Source of the DNA: Aquificaceae bacterium
GTDB lineage: Bacteria > Aquificota > Aquificia > Aquificales > Aquificaceae
Reading direction: 5' to 3'
Assembly (NCBI GenBank): GCA_025057715.1
Contig: JANWVD010000022.1
Coordinates: 1-8,663 of the forward strand
Length of the DNA stretch: 8,663 nucleotides
The stretch's first letter is position 1. Each line of letters opens with the position of its first letter. Both the position numbers and the translations under genes were made by a program. Positions 1 to 6,187 of the stretch are shown here, piece by piece. Below the pieces are notes generated by a model that was given only the letters and a program-made list of their open reading frames with translations, was not told the origin of the DNA and did not search any database.

Positions 1-1687
1 TACTTGCAAGAAATACCTTGCCGCAACCATACTGGTTATTAGGAACAGCGCCCACTGCTTGGTCTTTTGTTGCAAAAGTGCAAAGCACCTCTTTTACCTG
101 CTCTGGCGTTAGGTTTGGATTTGCCTCAAGAAGCCTTGCAACTACCCCCGTAACAACAGGCGATGAAAACGATGTCCCAGAATTAAAGGTGTATCCACCC
201 CCTATCCTTGCGACAAAGACCGTTTGTCCACCTGCAACTAAGTCCGGCTTTACCCTCCCGTCAATTGTTGGTCCTCTTGCGGAAAATCTGGCAACCCTTC
301 CTATGAGCTCTTGACTGTTTCTGTCTGGTCTTATAACTATAGAGCCAACAGCTATAATTCTTCTGCCGTCTGCAGGTTCAGAAATTGAGTGGTAAAAAGA
401 GCCAAATTCGTCCCTCTGTCTTGTATTTGCCGGAAGTGTATCAAAGCTCGACACAAATATCGTCACTACCCCAGGTTGCCCACCTTCTAAAACTATCCTT
501 AGGTCAAGACTTCCAACGCATCGCGAGAAAAAAGAAACCACCGTCTTTTGATTCGTTGGGTATCTTTCTCTCTTTATATAGTCTATACACGCAATCTCTC
601 TTCTTGATGTTGATTCTGAAGAGAAAGCGCAAGCGCCTGTGCGCGGATGGCATACCTCAACCCTGTAGTTTGAAGATTGTGGAAACCAAACTTCCACATC
701 TCCCCCGTCATTAAAGGTTATCGGAATTGTTACGTTTGTTGGATTTTGCAAGATTGCCCTGTTTGGTCTTGAGCCGCTATTGCCCGCAGATGCAACTAAA
801 ATAAGCCCAGGCCCAAGAGCTCTCTCAATAGCAAGAGTGAACATTCCCATTCCATCCCCAGGACCATAGTCAGAGCCAAGTGAAAGATTAACAACTATTG
901 GTCTTCCAAGCTCTTGGCGCTTTCTGGTTATATAATCAAGTGCCCTCATTACCATAGCGTCCGTAGGTAGCGGGTATCTTTCGTCTGAAGTTTTTATCGC
1001 TATTATCCTCGCATCAGGCGCTATGCTTGATGCAACGCTTGCAACTGCTGTGCCATGACCTATTGGGTCTTTGTTGCATCTGCCAGCTGAAATTTCTCTC
1101 TCTATTTGCTCTCTATTTAGCTCTGTTTGCGTCGTAACATCATAAAAGAACTCAATCTTTGAGCTATATGCAGGATGGCAAATGTCAAACCCGCTATCCA
1201 CAATTGCCATGTAGGTCCCTCTGCCAGTGGCAGAATTTAAGCTCACACCAGTGCCTAAGTGAAGTGCATTTGAAGGCGTACCAAAGGCGCTTATTGAGCT
1301 AACTGCAAATGCGCCTAAATTTGAGGGTGTAACCCTTGGGGTTATTGAGCTGCATCTAAACCTTCTTGACCCATCTTGGGCGCTCGTTTCCAAAGCACAA
1401 GAGCTATCAAAACTAGCGTTAGCACCAAAGTCCCAAAGCCACATATTCTGACCTTGGGCTATGGTAAAGCTTACAGGCGATGAGGTAAAAAACCCAACGC
1501 AGTATCCTCTTAAAAGCTCATCGTGATATTCAAGCGGCTTTTCCTTCTCTATATAAATTGGCTTTTCTTGCAAAAACATAAGCCTTGAACTCTCAATAAC
1601 CCTTATACTTCCATCCTCAAAATAAGCCTTATAAAGCTGTGCCCAAACGACATTTATAAAGACCGCTATAATAAGTGTTAGCCTCAT
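1..1687 (-). CDS. Secreted subtilisin-family (S8) serine protease, C-terminus off the left edge
   Basis: The reverse strand reads 562 codons without a stop, from ATG at 1687 to the window edge. A Sec signal peptide is visible (MRLTLIIAVFINVVWA, likely cut before Q17). All S8 active-site blocks are present: Asp164 in AIVDSGFD, His211 in GHGTAVA, oxyanion Asn303 in SAGNSG, and Ser506 in GTSFSSP. Residues 465-487 carry the usual FSARGP...KPDLVAGG stretch. From Asn303 to Ser506 is about 200 residues, against 66 in subtilisin, so roughly 120-140 residues (about 311-430) are inserted; they look beta-rich. A pre-domain of about 140 residues lies between the signal peptide and the catalytic core. Eleven cysteines (63, 97, 112, 170, 204, 346, 353, 367, 390, 536, 555) suggest disulfides after export. 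The start is set by a strong ribosome binding site. The gene is divergent from the T2SS operon, so it may be a T2SS substrate (inference). The catalytic domain looks nearly complete at the edge. Confidence 0.93.
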   Translation of the reverse strand, partial: MRLTLIIAVFINVVWAQLYKAYFEDGSIRVIESSRLMFLQEKPIYIEKEKPLEYHDELLRGYCVGFFTSSPVSFTIAQGQNMWLWDFGANASFDSSCALETSAQDGSRRFRCSSITPRVTPSNLGAFAVSSISAFGTPSNALHLGTGVSLNSATGRGTYMAIVDSGFDICHPAYSSKIEFFYDVTTQTELNREQIEREISAGRCNKDPIGHGTAVASVASSIAPDARIIAIKTSDERYPLPTDAMVMRALDYITRKRQELGRPIVVNLSLGSDYGPGDGMGMFTLAIERALGPGLILVASAGNSGSRPNRAILQNPTNVTIPITFNDGGDVEVWFPQSSNYRVEVCHPRTGACAFSSESTSRREIACIDYIKRERYPTNQKTVVSFFSRCVGSLDLRIVLEGGQPGVVTIFVSSFDTLPANTRQRDEFGSFYHSISEPADGRRIIAVGSIVIRPDRNSQELIGRVARFSARGPTIDGRVKPDLVAGGQTVFVARIGGGYTFNSGTSFSSPVVTGVVARLLEANPNLTPEQVKEVLCTFATKDQAVGAVPNNQYGCGKVFLAS

Positions 1688-1690
1688 TAT

Positions 1691-1700
1691 CCTCTCCTTT
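1691..1700 (-). promoter_or_regulatory. Strong ribosome binding site of the S8 protease
   Basis: On the minus strand the sequence AAAGGAGAGG ends 3 nt before the ATG at 1687, with the GGAG core 6 nt away. It is the clearest Shine-Dalgarno at a conventional distance in the window and contrasts with the divergent gspE, which has none. It fixes the protease start. Confidence 0.8.
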
Positions 1701-1717
1701 TATAATAGCCTTAATCT
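1701..1717 (+). promoter_or_regulatory. Probable -10 box of the gspE operon, near-leaderless
   Basis: A perfect TATAAT lies at 1701-1706, 11 nt before the gspE ATG at 1718. No convincing -35 is present; the best hexamer at about 17-bp spacing is TTAGCC (1678-1683), which matches only 3 of 6 positions. No Shine-Dalgarno lies between the box and the ATG. If used, transcription would begin about 1713, leaving a 5' leader of about 5 nt. The box overlaps the region just upstream of the divergent protease ribosome binding site, so the two transcripts may influence each other. Confidence 0.5.
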
Positions 1718-3130
1718 ATGCTAAGTATTTTAAGGTTATACAGGGTAATTCCCATAGAAGAAGATAGCTCAAGCATCAAGTTAATGGTCCCAAGTGACAT
1801 CTCGCCCGAGGTTCTTGAAGAGATTCGTTTCATAACTGGCAAAAGCCTAAAGCTCGTGAAGTTAGACCCCCAGGAGTTTTCGAAGGTTTTGCAAGAACGA
1901 CTTGCACAAGAGGCAATTTTTGTAGAGGGTCAAGAGGACGATGGCTCTGAGCCTGCTGACATTTTGTATGAAGATGAATCAAGCCCAGCCGTGGCTTTTG
2001 TCAACCAAACCCTCATAAAAGCAACTACTGTTGGGGCTTCAGATATTCACATAGAGCCCTATCAATCAAGCGTTCACGTAAGATTCCGCCTTGACGGTAT
2101 TTTGAATGAGTATACGACCATCCCGCATTCCCTTCACGAACAGGTAGTTTTAAGGATAAAGGTTTTAGCCAATCTAAATGTGGCTGAGAAAAGAGTTCCA
2201 CAAGATGGCAAAATCTCAATAAGAGTTGGCCAAAGACACTTTGATGTCAGAACCTCGGTAGTGCCATCGGTCTTTGGCGAAAGGGTTGTCTTAAGGCTCT
2301 TAGAGCGAGGTGCAAAGCTCCTTGAGCTTCAAGACCTTGGTCTTTCAGATGAGGATCTTCTGAGGCTCAAAAGACTCTCTCAAAAACCTTATGGGATGAT
2401 AATAGCAACCGGTCCAACGGGCTCTGGGAAAAGCACGACCCTTTATGCCATGATTCTTAGCATCAAAAGCCCTTCGAAAAACATCATCACGATTGAAGAC
2501 CCGCCAGAGTATCAAATAGAGGGCGTAAGTCAAGTTCAGGTAAATCCAAAGGTTGGGCTAACCTTCGCAAGCGGTCTTAGAGCTCTTCTTCGCCAAGACC
2601 CGGATATTATCATGGTGGGGGAAATAAGAGACTCAGAAACTGCTCAAATTGCAACCCAGGCTGCTCTAACGGGGCACTTGGTTCTTTCAACGCTTCATAC
2701 AAATGACGCCCCCTCTGCAATCACTAGGCTTTCTGACCTTGGCATAGAGCCGTTTTTGATAGCCTCCTCTCTTGAGGGCGTTTTAGCTCAAAGGCTGGTA
2801 AGACGCATCTGCGAGCATTGCAAGGTTGAATATACCCCTTCCGAGGAAGAGCTTAGCCAGCTTGGTCTTTCAAGGGGTGTTTTTTATAAAGGTCAAGGTT
2901 GTGAGAGATGTATGCACACGGGCTATCGCGGAAGGACGGCGCTCTTTGAGGTGCTTGAGTTAAACGACGATATAAAGCGCCTGATAGTTAGAACCCAGGA
3001 CTCAAACGAGATTTCAAACTTCCTAAAATCTCAGGGCTTTTCCACGATGCTTCAAGACGGCATTAAAAAGGTGCTTAATGGAATTACAACAGCAGAGGAA
3101 GTTCTAAGAGCCGTAAAAAGCCAACAATGA
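1718..3130 (+). CDS. gspE: T2SS assembly ATPase GspE
   Basis: Cytoplasmic hexameric ATPase that powers pseudopilus assembly, 470 aa. Visible motifs are Walker A GPTGSGKST (232-240), the Asp box beginning TIEDPPEY (258-265), Walker B DPDIIMVGEIRD (294-305), and the His box TGHLVLSTLHTND (318-330). A zinc-binding tetracysteine is formed by CEHC (365-368) and CERC (395-398). Residues 1-60 resemble the N1E domain that docks on GspL. The N-terminal part is short: many GspE or PilB proteins carry additional upstream helices, but an in-frame TAA at 1712-1714 blocks extension here. The Asp box has EDPPEY where EDPVEY is more usual. It is assigned to GspE rather than PilB because gspL, gspM and gspK follow directly. 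Its stop overlaps the gspL start by 4 nt (ATGA). No ribosome binding site precedes the ATG. Confidence 0.95.
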   Translation: MLSILRLYRVIPIEEDSSSIKLMVPSDISPEVLEEIRFITGKSLKLVKLDPQEFSKVLQERLAQEAIFVEGQEDDGSEPADILYEDESSPAVAFVNQTLIKATTVGASDIHIEPYQSSVHVRFRLDGILNEYTTIPHSLHEQVVLRIKVLANLNVAEKRVPQDGKISIRVGQRHFDVRTSVVPSVFGERVVLRLLERGAKLLELQDLGLSDEDLLRLKRLSQKPYGMIIATGPTGSGKSTTLYAMILSIKSPSKNIITIEDPPEYQIEGVSQVQVNPKVGLTFASGLRALLRQDPDIIMVGEIRDSETAQIATQAALTGHLVLSTLHTNDAPSAITRLSDLGIEPFLIASSLEGVLAQRLVRRICEHCKVEYTPSEEELSQLGLSRGVFYKGQGCERCMHTGYRGRTALFEVLELNDDIKRLIVRTQDSNEISNFLKSQGFSTMLQDGIKKVLNGITTAEEVLRAVKSQQ

Positions 3131-4191
3131 TAAAACGCCTCATTTGCGCAAAGAGTGATGATAAAACCTTAACGATTGAGCTAAATCTTCTAACAAAGCA
3201 ATGGAAAATATCTTCAAAACAAAAAGAGCCAGATATTTTTCTAATTCCCTCCGAGCTTTGCTTTATAAAGCGCTTTATCAGCGAAGAAAACAACGAAGAG
3301 AGCATAAATAGCTATATCCAAGAAAGATTTAAAGACCTAAGCTACAAGCTCTCACTAAGGCAAGACATTTCCTACCTTGCGGTTTTAAAAACCAGCCAAC
3401 CCCAGCTTGATATCGAGCTTGAACCATTCGCAATCGCGCGCATATGCGCGCTTTATCTAAAAGACGGGCTTTGCCTTAGCCTTAAGGAAACCTCCTCCGT
3501 CTTTGTCAGGTTAGAATCCGGGCTTCTTGAGTCTTTTCGAACTTTAGGTGCAATCAACCTAAAAACCCTTGACTTTTCCTCAGAATCCGTTAGGAAAGCC
3601 CTCTTACTACTGATAGAAGAAAGCGGATATTCCCTTCCTAAAAAGATGGTCATCTTTTCACAAAATCCCCCCTTTAACTTAGAGCAATTTAAAGACCTTG
3701 AGATTCTATACGGGGGCAAAGACCCGGACCTACTTGGGGCGTGCCTTGGCAAAGCATTCAAAGACCCCTACCCGCGCTTTAGACAAAACATCTTTAAAAG
3801 CTCAGAATTCAAAAAAACCGCCCTTACGGGCGCATTTGGTATCTTGTTAATAGCTATTTTTAATGTTTTTTCTTCCTTTGTTTTTAATGTAAATCGTCTA
3901 AGAGAGCTTCAAAGAGAGGAATTTAAAAAAATCTTCCCCTCTGAGCCAGCCGTTTCCCCATATAGGCAGCTAAAAGCCAAGGTCAGCTCCGGCGAGGATT
4001 ATTTGCTTTCATCCTTGCTCGTAGAATCTTCCGCCTCTTTGCGTAAGGGGATGGTCATTTATAGCTTTGAGTTTGACGGCAATAGCCTTAGCATCAAGGG
4101 AAAAGCGCCTGAAGACGTGCTTGCAGGTCTAAAGCCGCGCTCAACAAGACAAGTTCCAGATGGCAGGGAATTTGAGCTTAAGTTCCCATGA
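3127..4191 (+). CDS. gspL: T2SS inner-membrane platform protein GspL
   Basis: A 354-aa bitopic membrane protein. The N-terminal 225 or so residues are cytoplasmic and fit the divergent actin-like (ASKHA) fold of GspL/PilM, which recruits GspE. One hydrophobic segment at about 231-253 spans the membrane, followed by a charged stretch with EEFKKIFPSEP (264-274), a pattern common just after the GspL membrane helix. The C-terminal 80 or so residues would be the periplasmic ferredoxin-like domain that pairs with GspM. Sequence motifs are weak, as is usual for this family, so the call rests on topology, length and gene order. Translation probably depends on coupling: the ATG overlaps the gspE stop as ATGA, the gspM start overlaps its own stop in the same way, and no Shine-Dalgarno is visible. 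Confidence 0.82.
   Translation: MIKRLICAKSDDKTLTIELNLLTKQWKISSKQKEPDIFLIPSELCFIKRFISEENNEESINSYIQERFKDLSYKLSLRQDISYLAVLKTSQPQLDIELEPFAIARICALYLKDGLCLSLKETSSVFVRLESGLLESFRTLGAINLKTLDFSSESVRKALLLLIEESGYSLPKKMVIFSQNPPFNLEQFKDLEILYGGKDPDLLGACLGKAFKDPYPRFRQNIFKSSEFKKTALTGAFGILLIAIFNVFSSFVFNVNRLRELQREEFKKIFPSEPAVSPYRQLKAKVSSGEDYLLSSLLVESSASLRKGMVIYSFEFDGNSLSIKGKAPEDVLAGLKPRSTRQVPDGREFELKFP
3436..3451. repeat. 16-bp perfect palindrome with alternating purine and pyrimidine, inside gspL
   Basis: The two half-sites GCGCGCAT and ATGCGCGC are exact reverse complements with no spacer. Every step alternates purine and pyrimidine, and the alternation extends one base to the left. It encodes part of residues 103-109 of GspL (IARICAL). 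Such sequences can adopt Z-form or cruciform structure. Whether it has a function is unknown; codon choice alone could produce it. Confidence 0.6.
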
Positions 4192-4565
4192 GGTATTTGC
4201 TCTTTGTGGTTTTATCCGTTCTTGCTGCTTTTAGCATTCTGAGATTTATAAATCTCAGAGACGAATTTTATTCAGAGTATCTAAAAACAAAAGAGTTTAT
4301 TTTGCTCGCTAAAAACTATCAAAGCAAAAAAAAATCAACCATCACTGAGGATTTTTTAAGGCAAAAGACATTATCCGTTGGTGCTCAACTAAATGCCTTT
4401 TCACAACTTGACGTAGGCTTTGAAATAAAAGGCTCTTCTTTAAAAGGTGATGCAATATTGCAATTTATCCATTCGCTCGAGCAAGAGGGGATTGAAATAC
4501 TTCGCTTTAAAGCAGTTGATAACACGGGTCAAGGAATTTACGACTTTGAATTGGTAGTTAGATGA
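4188..4565 (+). CDS. gspM: T2SS platform protein GspM (short form)
   Basis: A 125-aa protein with an N-terminal membrane helix at about residues 3-20, a charged helical linker (22-50), and a small C-terminal domain (about 55-125) consistent with the periplasmic ferredoxin-like fold of GspM/PilO. In the T2SS, GspM partners GspL and stabilises the GspE docking site. The similarity is structural and positional, not motif-based. The gene lies between gspL and gspK, overlapping each by 4 nt (ATGA), which is the classic L-M neighbourhood. It is shorter than proteobacterial GspM, which is about 160 aa. A minor pseudopilin is excluded because the N-terminus has no prepilin cleavage motif. No independent ribosome binding site is seen, so translation is probably coupled. 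Confidence 0.72.
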   Translation: MRYLLFVVLSVLAAFSILRFINLRDEFYSEYLKTKEFILLAKNYQSKKKSTITEDFLRQKTLSVGAQLNAFSQLDVGFEIKGSSLKGDAILQFIHSLEQEGIEILRFKAVDNTGQGIYDFELVVR

Positions 4566-5410
4566 TAATCGTCCTTGCGCTTTCTCTCTTTATTGGCGCA
4601 GGCTATATGATAGCAGATTTGTATAGCTCAATAAAGAGCGCAAGGGCAACAACGAGCCAAGTCTATGTGAATATGCAAGCCCTTTATGTTTTCCGCTCTG
4701 CGATTGAGCTCGGACTTGCGATAGTTAGGTCAGACGACCCTTCAATTGACCATCTTGGCGAAAGGTGGGCTTATCCGTTAGAGTTTAAAACAGAGCGCGG
4801 CGAGCTATCTATCAGAATCTACGACGAGGATAGGTTCATAAACCTAAACTACGCAGGCGATAACTTGCAGGTATTTGAAAACATCTGGCAAAAGCTAAGA
4901 TTAGATAGAGAGCTCTTACAGAGGTTGCTAATCTGGATTGGAAAGTCCCAAGGTCAGTTTGAGACAGACTTTCCGATAAAGAGAGCTCCTCTAAGCAGCA
5001 AAGAAGAGCTCATGCTTTTGGGCTTTGGCGAAAGTGAGCTAAACGGCAGGGTCTTAAATCAGGAGTTTTTGCCGGGGCTTTTGTCTATCAGCACGGTTTA
5101 CTCTTCTGGAAAGGTCAACATCAACACAGCTCCCGCGTCGGTTTTAGCGCTTTTAGACCCATCTTTTGATTCTGCGACTGTTAGCAGGATTATTGAGCAT
5201 CGTAAAAAAACCCCATTTCGCAAGGTTGATGACTTAGTTCTCGTCCAAGGCGTTAGTCTTGATGCGCTATATAGGCTGAGAAACTTTATAGATGTCAAAA
5301 GCACGCACTTTCACATCGAAATTGAGGTAAAATCAGGAGGCTATAGCGCAAGCTATAGCGCTATTTTTGACAGAAGCAGAAATGTCTTGGTATACAAGAA
5401 AGTCAATTAG
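4562..5410 (+). CDS. gspK: T2SS minor pseudopilin GspK
   Basis: 282 aa. GspK caps the pseudopilus tip with GspI and GspJ. Diagnostic blocks are YDEDRFINLN (87-96), RLLIWIG (121-127), APLSSKEELMLLG (142-154), and SGKVNINTAPASVLALL (182-198), followed by a helix-hairpin-helix-like stretch with FRKVDDLVLVQGV (219-231). The N-terminus is a hydrophobic helix (MIIVLALSLFIGAGYMIADL), but the usual short basic leader ending in Gly, cut by PilD, is absent. An in-frame TAG at 4559-4561 rules out a longer ATG/GTG/TTG form. The encoded protein therefore begins about where a processed GspK would. The gene starts inside the gspM stop (ATGA) and overlaps the CPBP gene by 44 nt. The C-terminal residues GYSASYSA come from a DNA repeat that can fold as a hairpin. 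Confidence 0.92.
   Translation: MIIVLALSLFIGAGYMIADLYSSIKSARATTSQVYVNMQALYVFRSAIELGLAIVRSDDPSIDHLGERWAYPLEFKTERGELSIRIYDEDRFINLNYAGDNLQVFENIWQKLRLDRELLQRLLIWIGKSQGQFETDFPIKRAPLSSKEELMLLGFGESELNGRVLNQEFLPGLLSISTVYSSGKVNINTAPASVLALLDPSFDSATVSRIIEHRKKTPFRKVDDLVLVQGVSLDALYRLRNFIDVKSTHFHIEIEVKSGGYSASYSAIFDRSRNVLVYKKVN
5335..5369 (+). promoter_or_regulatory. Shine-Dalgarno, GNRA-loop hairpin and TTG start of the CPBP gene
   Basis: AGGAGG at 5335-5340 is a perfect Shine-Dalgarno, but the next start codon, TTG at 5367, is 26 nt away. Between them GCTATAGC (5340-5347) and its identical, self-complementary copy (5352-5359) flank the tetraloop GCAA. They can form a 7-8 bp stem capped by a GNRA loop. 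Folding would leave 7-8 nt between the Shine-Dalgarno and the TTG. Five Ts follow at 5364-5368, so a weak intrinsic terminator or attenuator is the alternative reading. All of this lies inside the gspK coding region. Confidence 0.45.
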
Positions 5411-5861
5411 CCTCGGGCTTTACCTAACTTTCATAGCGCTCTTGGTTTTAAGAAAATCTCTTGGCTTTGACCTATCTGGTTTTATTTTGATTCTTCCGCT
5501 ACTTTTTTTGCCAGAAAATAGGATAAACTTTAGCTCAAAGTGGAGTTTATTTGCGCTCTTTTTGCCGTTTAGCTACTTCATCTTAGGTGATAGCTGCCTT
5601 GGTCTTTGCGCGCAGGCTTTCATTGAGGAGGTCTTCTTTAGAGCTTATTTGATGATGGTCTTTTCTAATTTAGCTTCTTCTTTTATGTTCTCGCTTGCGC
5701 ACATTGTTGTGTATTTTGATGTATTTTCGGTCTTGACGTTTTTCCCGTCTTTGTTTTTTGGTTTTGTTTATTCAAAAACCCACAATTTGTTGTTAGTTAC
5801 TACATTGCATCACTTTTCTAACGTTTTGTGGTTTGGTTTTTTAAGAGAAGTTTTTATCTAG
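5367..5861 (+). CDS. CPBP-family (CAAX/Abi-type) intramembrane protease
   Basis: A 164-aa, strongly hydrophobic protein with about four to six membrane segments. The three CPBP signatures are present: EEVFFR (Glu87, Glu88, Arg92), a Phe and Leu-rich helix with SLAH (His112), and HHFSN (His148 to Asn152). This family includes eukaryotic Rce1 and bacterial bacteriocin-immunity and Abi proteins; it uses glutamate and histidine residues for intramembrane peptide cleavage. At 164 aa it is shorter than typical members (200-300 aa) and consists of little more than the catalytic core. I take TTG 5367 as the start because of the unusual Shine-Dalgarno and hairpin; ATG at 5382 (159 aa) is the alternative. 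The gene overlaps gspK by 44 nt and appears to be the last gene of the T2SS operon. Its substrate is unknown; a role in processing a membrane-anchored T2SS component or cargo is inference only. Confidence 0.85.
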   Translation: MTEAEMSWYTRKSISLGLYLTFIALLVLRKSLGFDLSGFILILPLLFLPENRINFSSKWSLFALFLPFSYFILGDSCLGLCAQAFIEEVFFRAYLMMVFSNLASSFMFSLAHIVVYFDVFSVLTFFPSLFFGFVYSKTHNLLLVTTLHHFSNVLWFGFLREVFI

Positions 5862-6187
5862 CTTGCTCTTAGCCCTTCAGGCAGGTCTCTGTCTGGCACT
5901 ATTAGGCTAAGGTTTTCCCCGTCGCTTAGGGCTAAAACCATGCCCTGAGATTCTATGCCAAATATCTGCCTTGGCTTTAGGTTGGCTAAGAATAAAATCT
6001 TCTTGCCTATTAACTCCTCAGGTAGGTAGCTTTTTGCGATTCCTGCAACGACGGTTCGATTCTCCTCACCAACAGATAACGAAAGCTCAATTAATTTTTC
6101 GGACCCCTCAACGCGCTTTGCGCTAAGTATTTTTGCAAGCCTTATGTCGAGCTTTTTAAAGTCCTCTATAGAGATTAACTCGCTCAC
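5858..6187 (-). CDS. metG': Free-standing MetRS C-terminal tRNA-binding subunit (MetRS beta-like)
   Basis: A single OB-fold tRNA-binding domain (Arc1p/Trbp111 type) of 109 aa. It matches the C-terminal dimerisation and tRNA-binding domain of methionyl-tRNA synthetase: ISIEDFKKLDIRLAKI (5-20), VEGSEKLIELSLSVG (26-40), VAGIAKSY (47-54), and LANLKPRQIFGIESQGMVLA (67-86). CsaA is a less likely name because the CsaA-type KPAYKL...IDFG block is missing. In Aquifex aeolicus MetRS is split into alpha and beta chains, the beta chain being this domain, so the same arrangement is inferred here; the alpha chain is not in the window. The start GTG at 6187 overlaps the upstream stop as GTGA, suggesting coupling; TTG at 6193 would add two residues. 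The stop overlaps that of the convergent CPBP gene. Confidence 0.85.
   Translation of the reverse strand: MSELISIEDFKKLDIRLAKILSAKRVEGSEKLIELSLSVGEENRTVVAGIAKSYLPEELIGKKILFLANLKPRQIFGIESQGMVLALSDGENLSLIVPDRDLPEGLRAS

Noticed and set aside
18..714. Two plus-strand open frames (18-314 and 385-714) of about 100 codons
   Set aside because: They lie wholly antisense to the S8 protease, whose catalytic motifs are clear on the minus strand; their translations show no recognisable domain.
2025..5304. Minus-strand open frames inside the T2SS genes (2025-2219, 2345-2533, 3084-3305, 3453-3761, 5098-5304)
   Set aside because: All are antisense to well-supported gsp genes, short, and without motifs or ribosome binding sites.
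5340..5368. Intrinsic terminator at the end of gspK
   Set aside because: The hairpin and T5 run lie within gspK coding sequence with a 4-nt gap between stem and Ts, and the stem is short and only half GC; kept as an alternative to the translation-bridging idea.
5858..6187. CsaA secretion chaperone as the identity of the OB-fold protein
   Set aside because: It would fit the secretion theme, but the sequence follows the MetRS C-terminal pattern (VEGSEKL, ANLKPRQ) and lacks the CsaA-type KPAYKL block.
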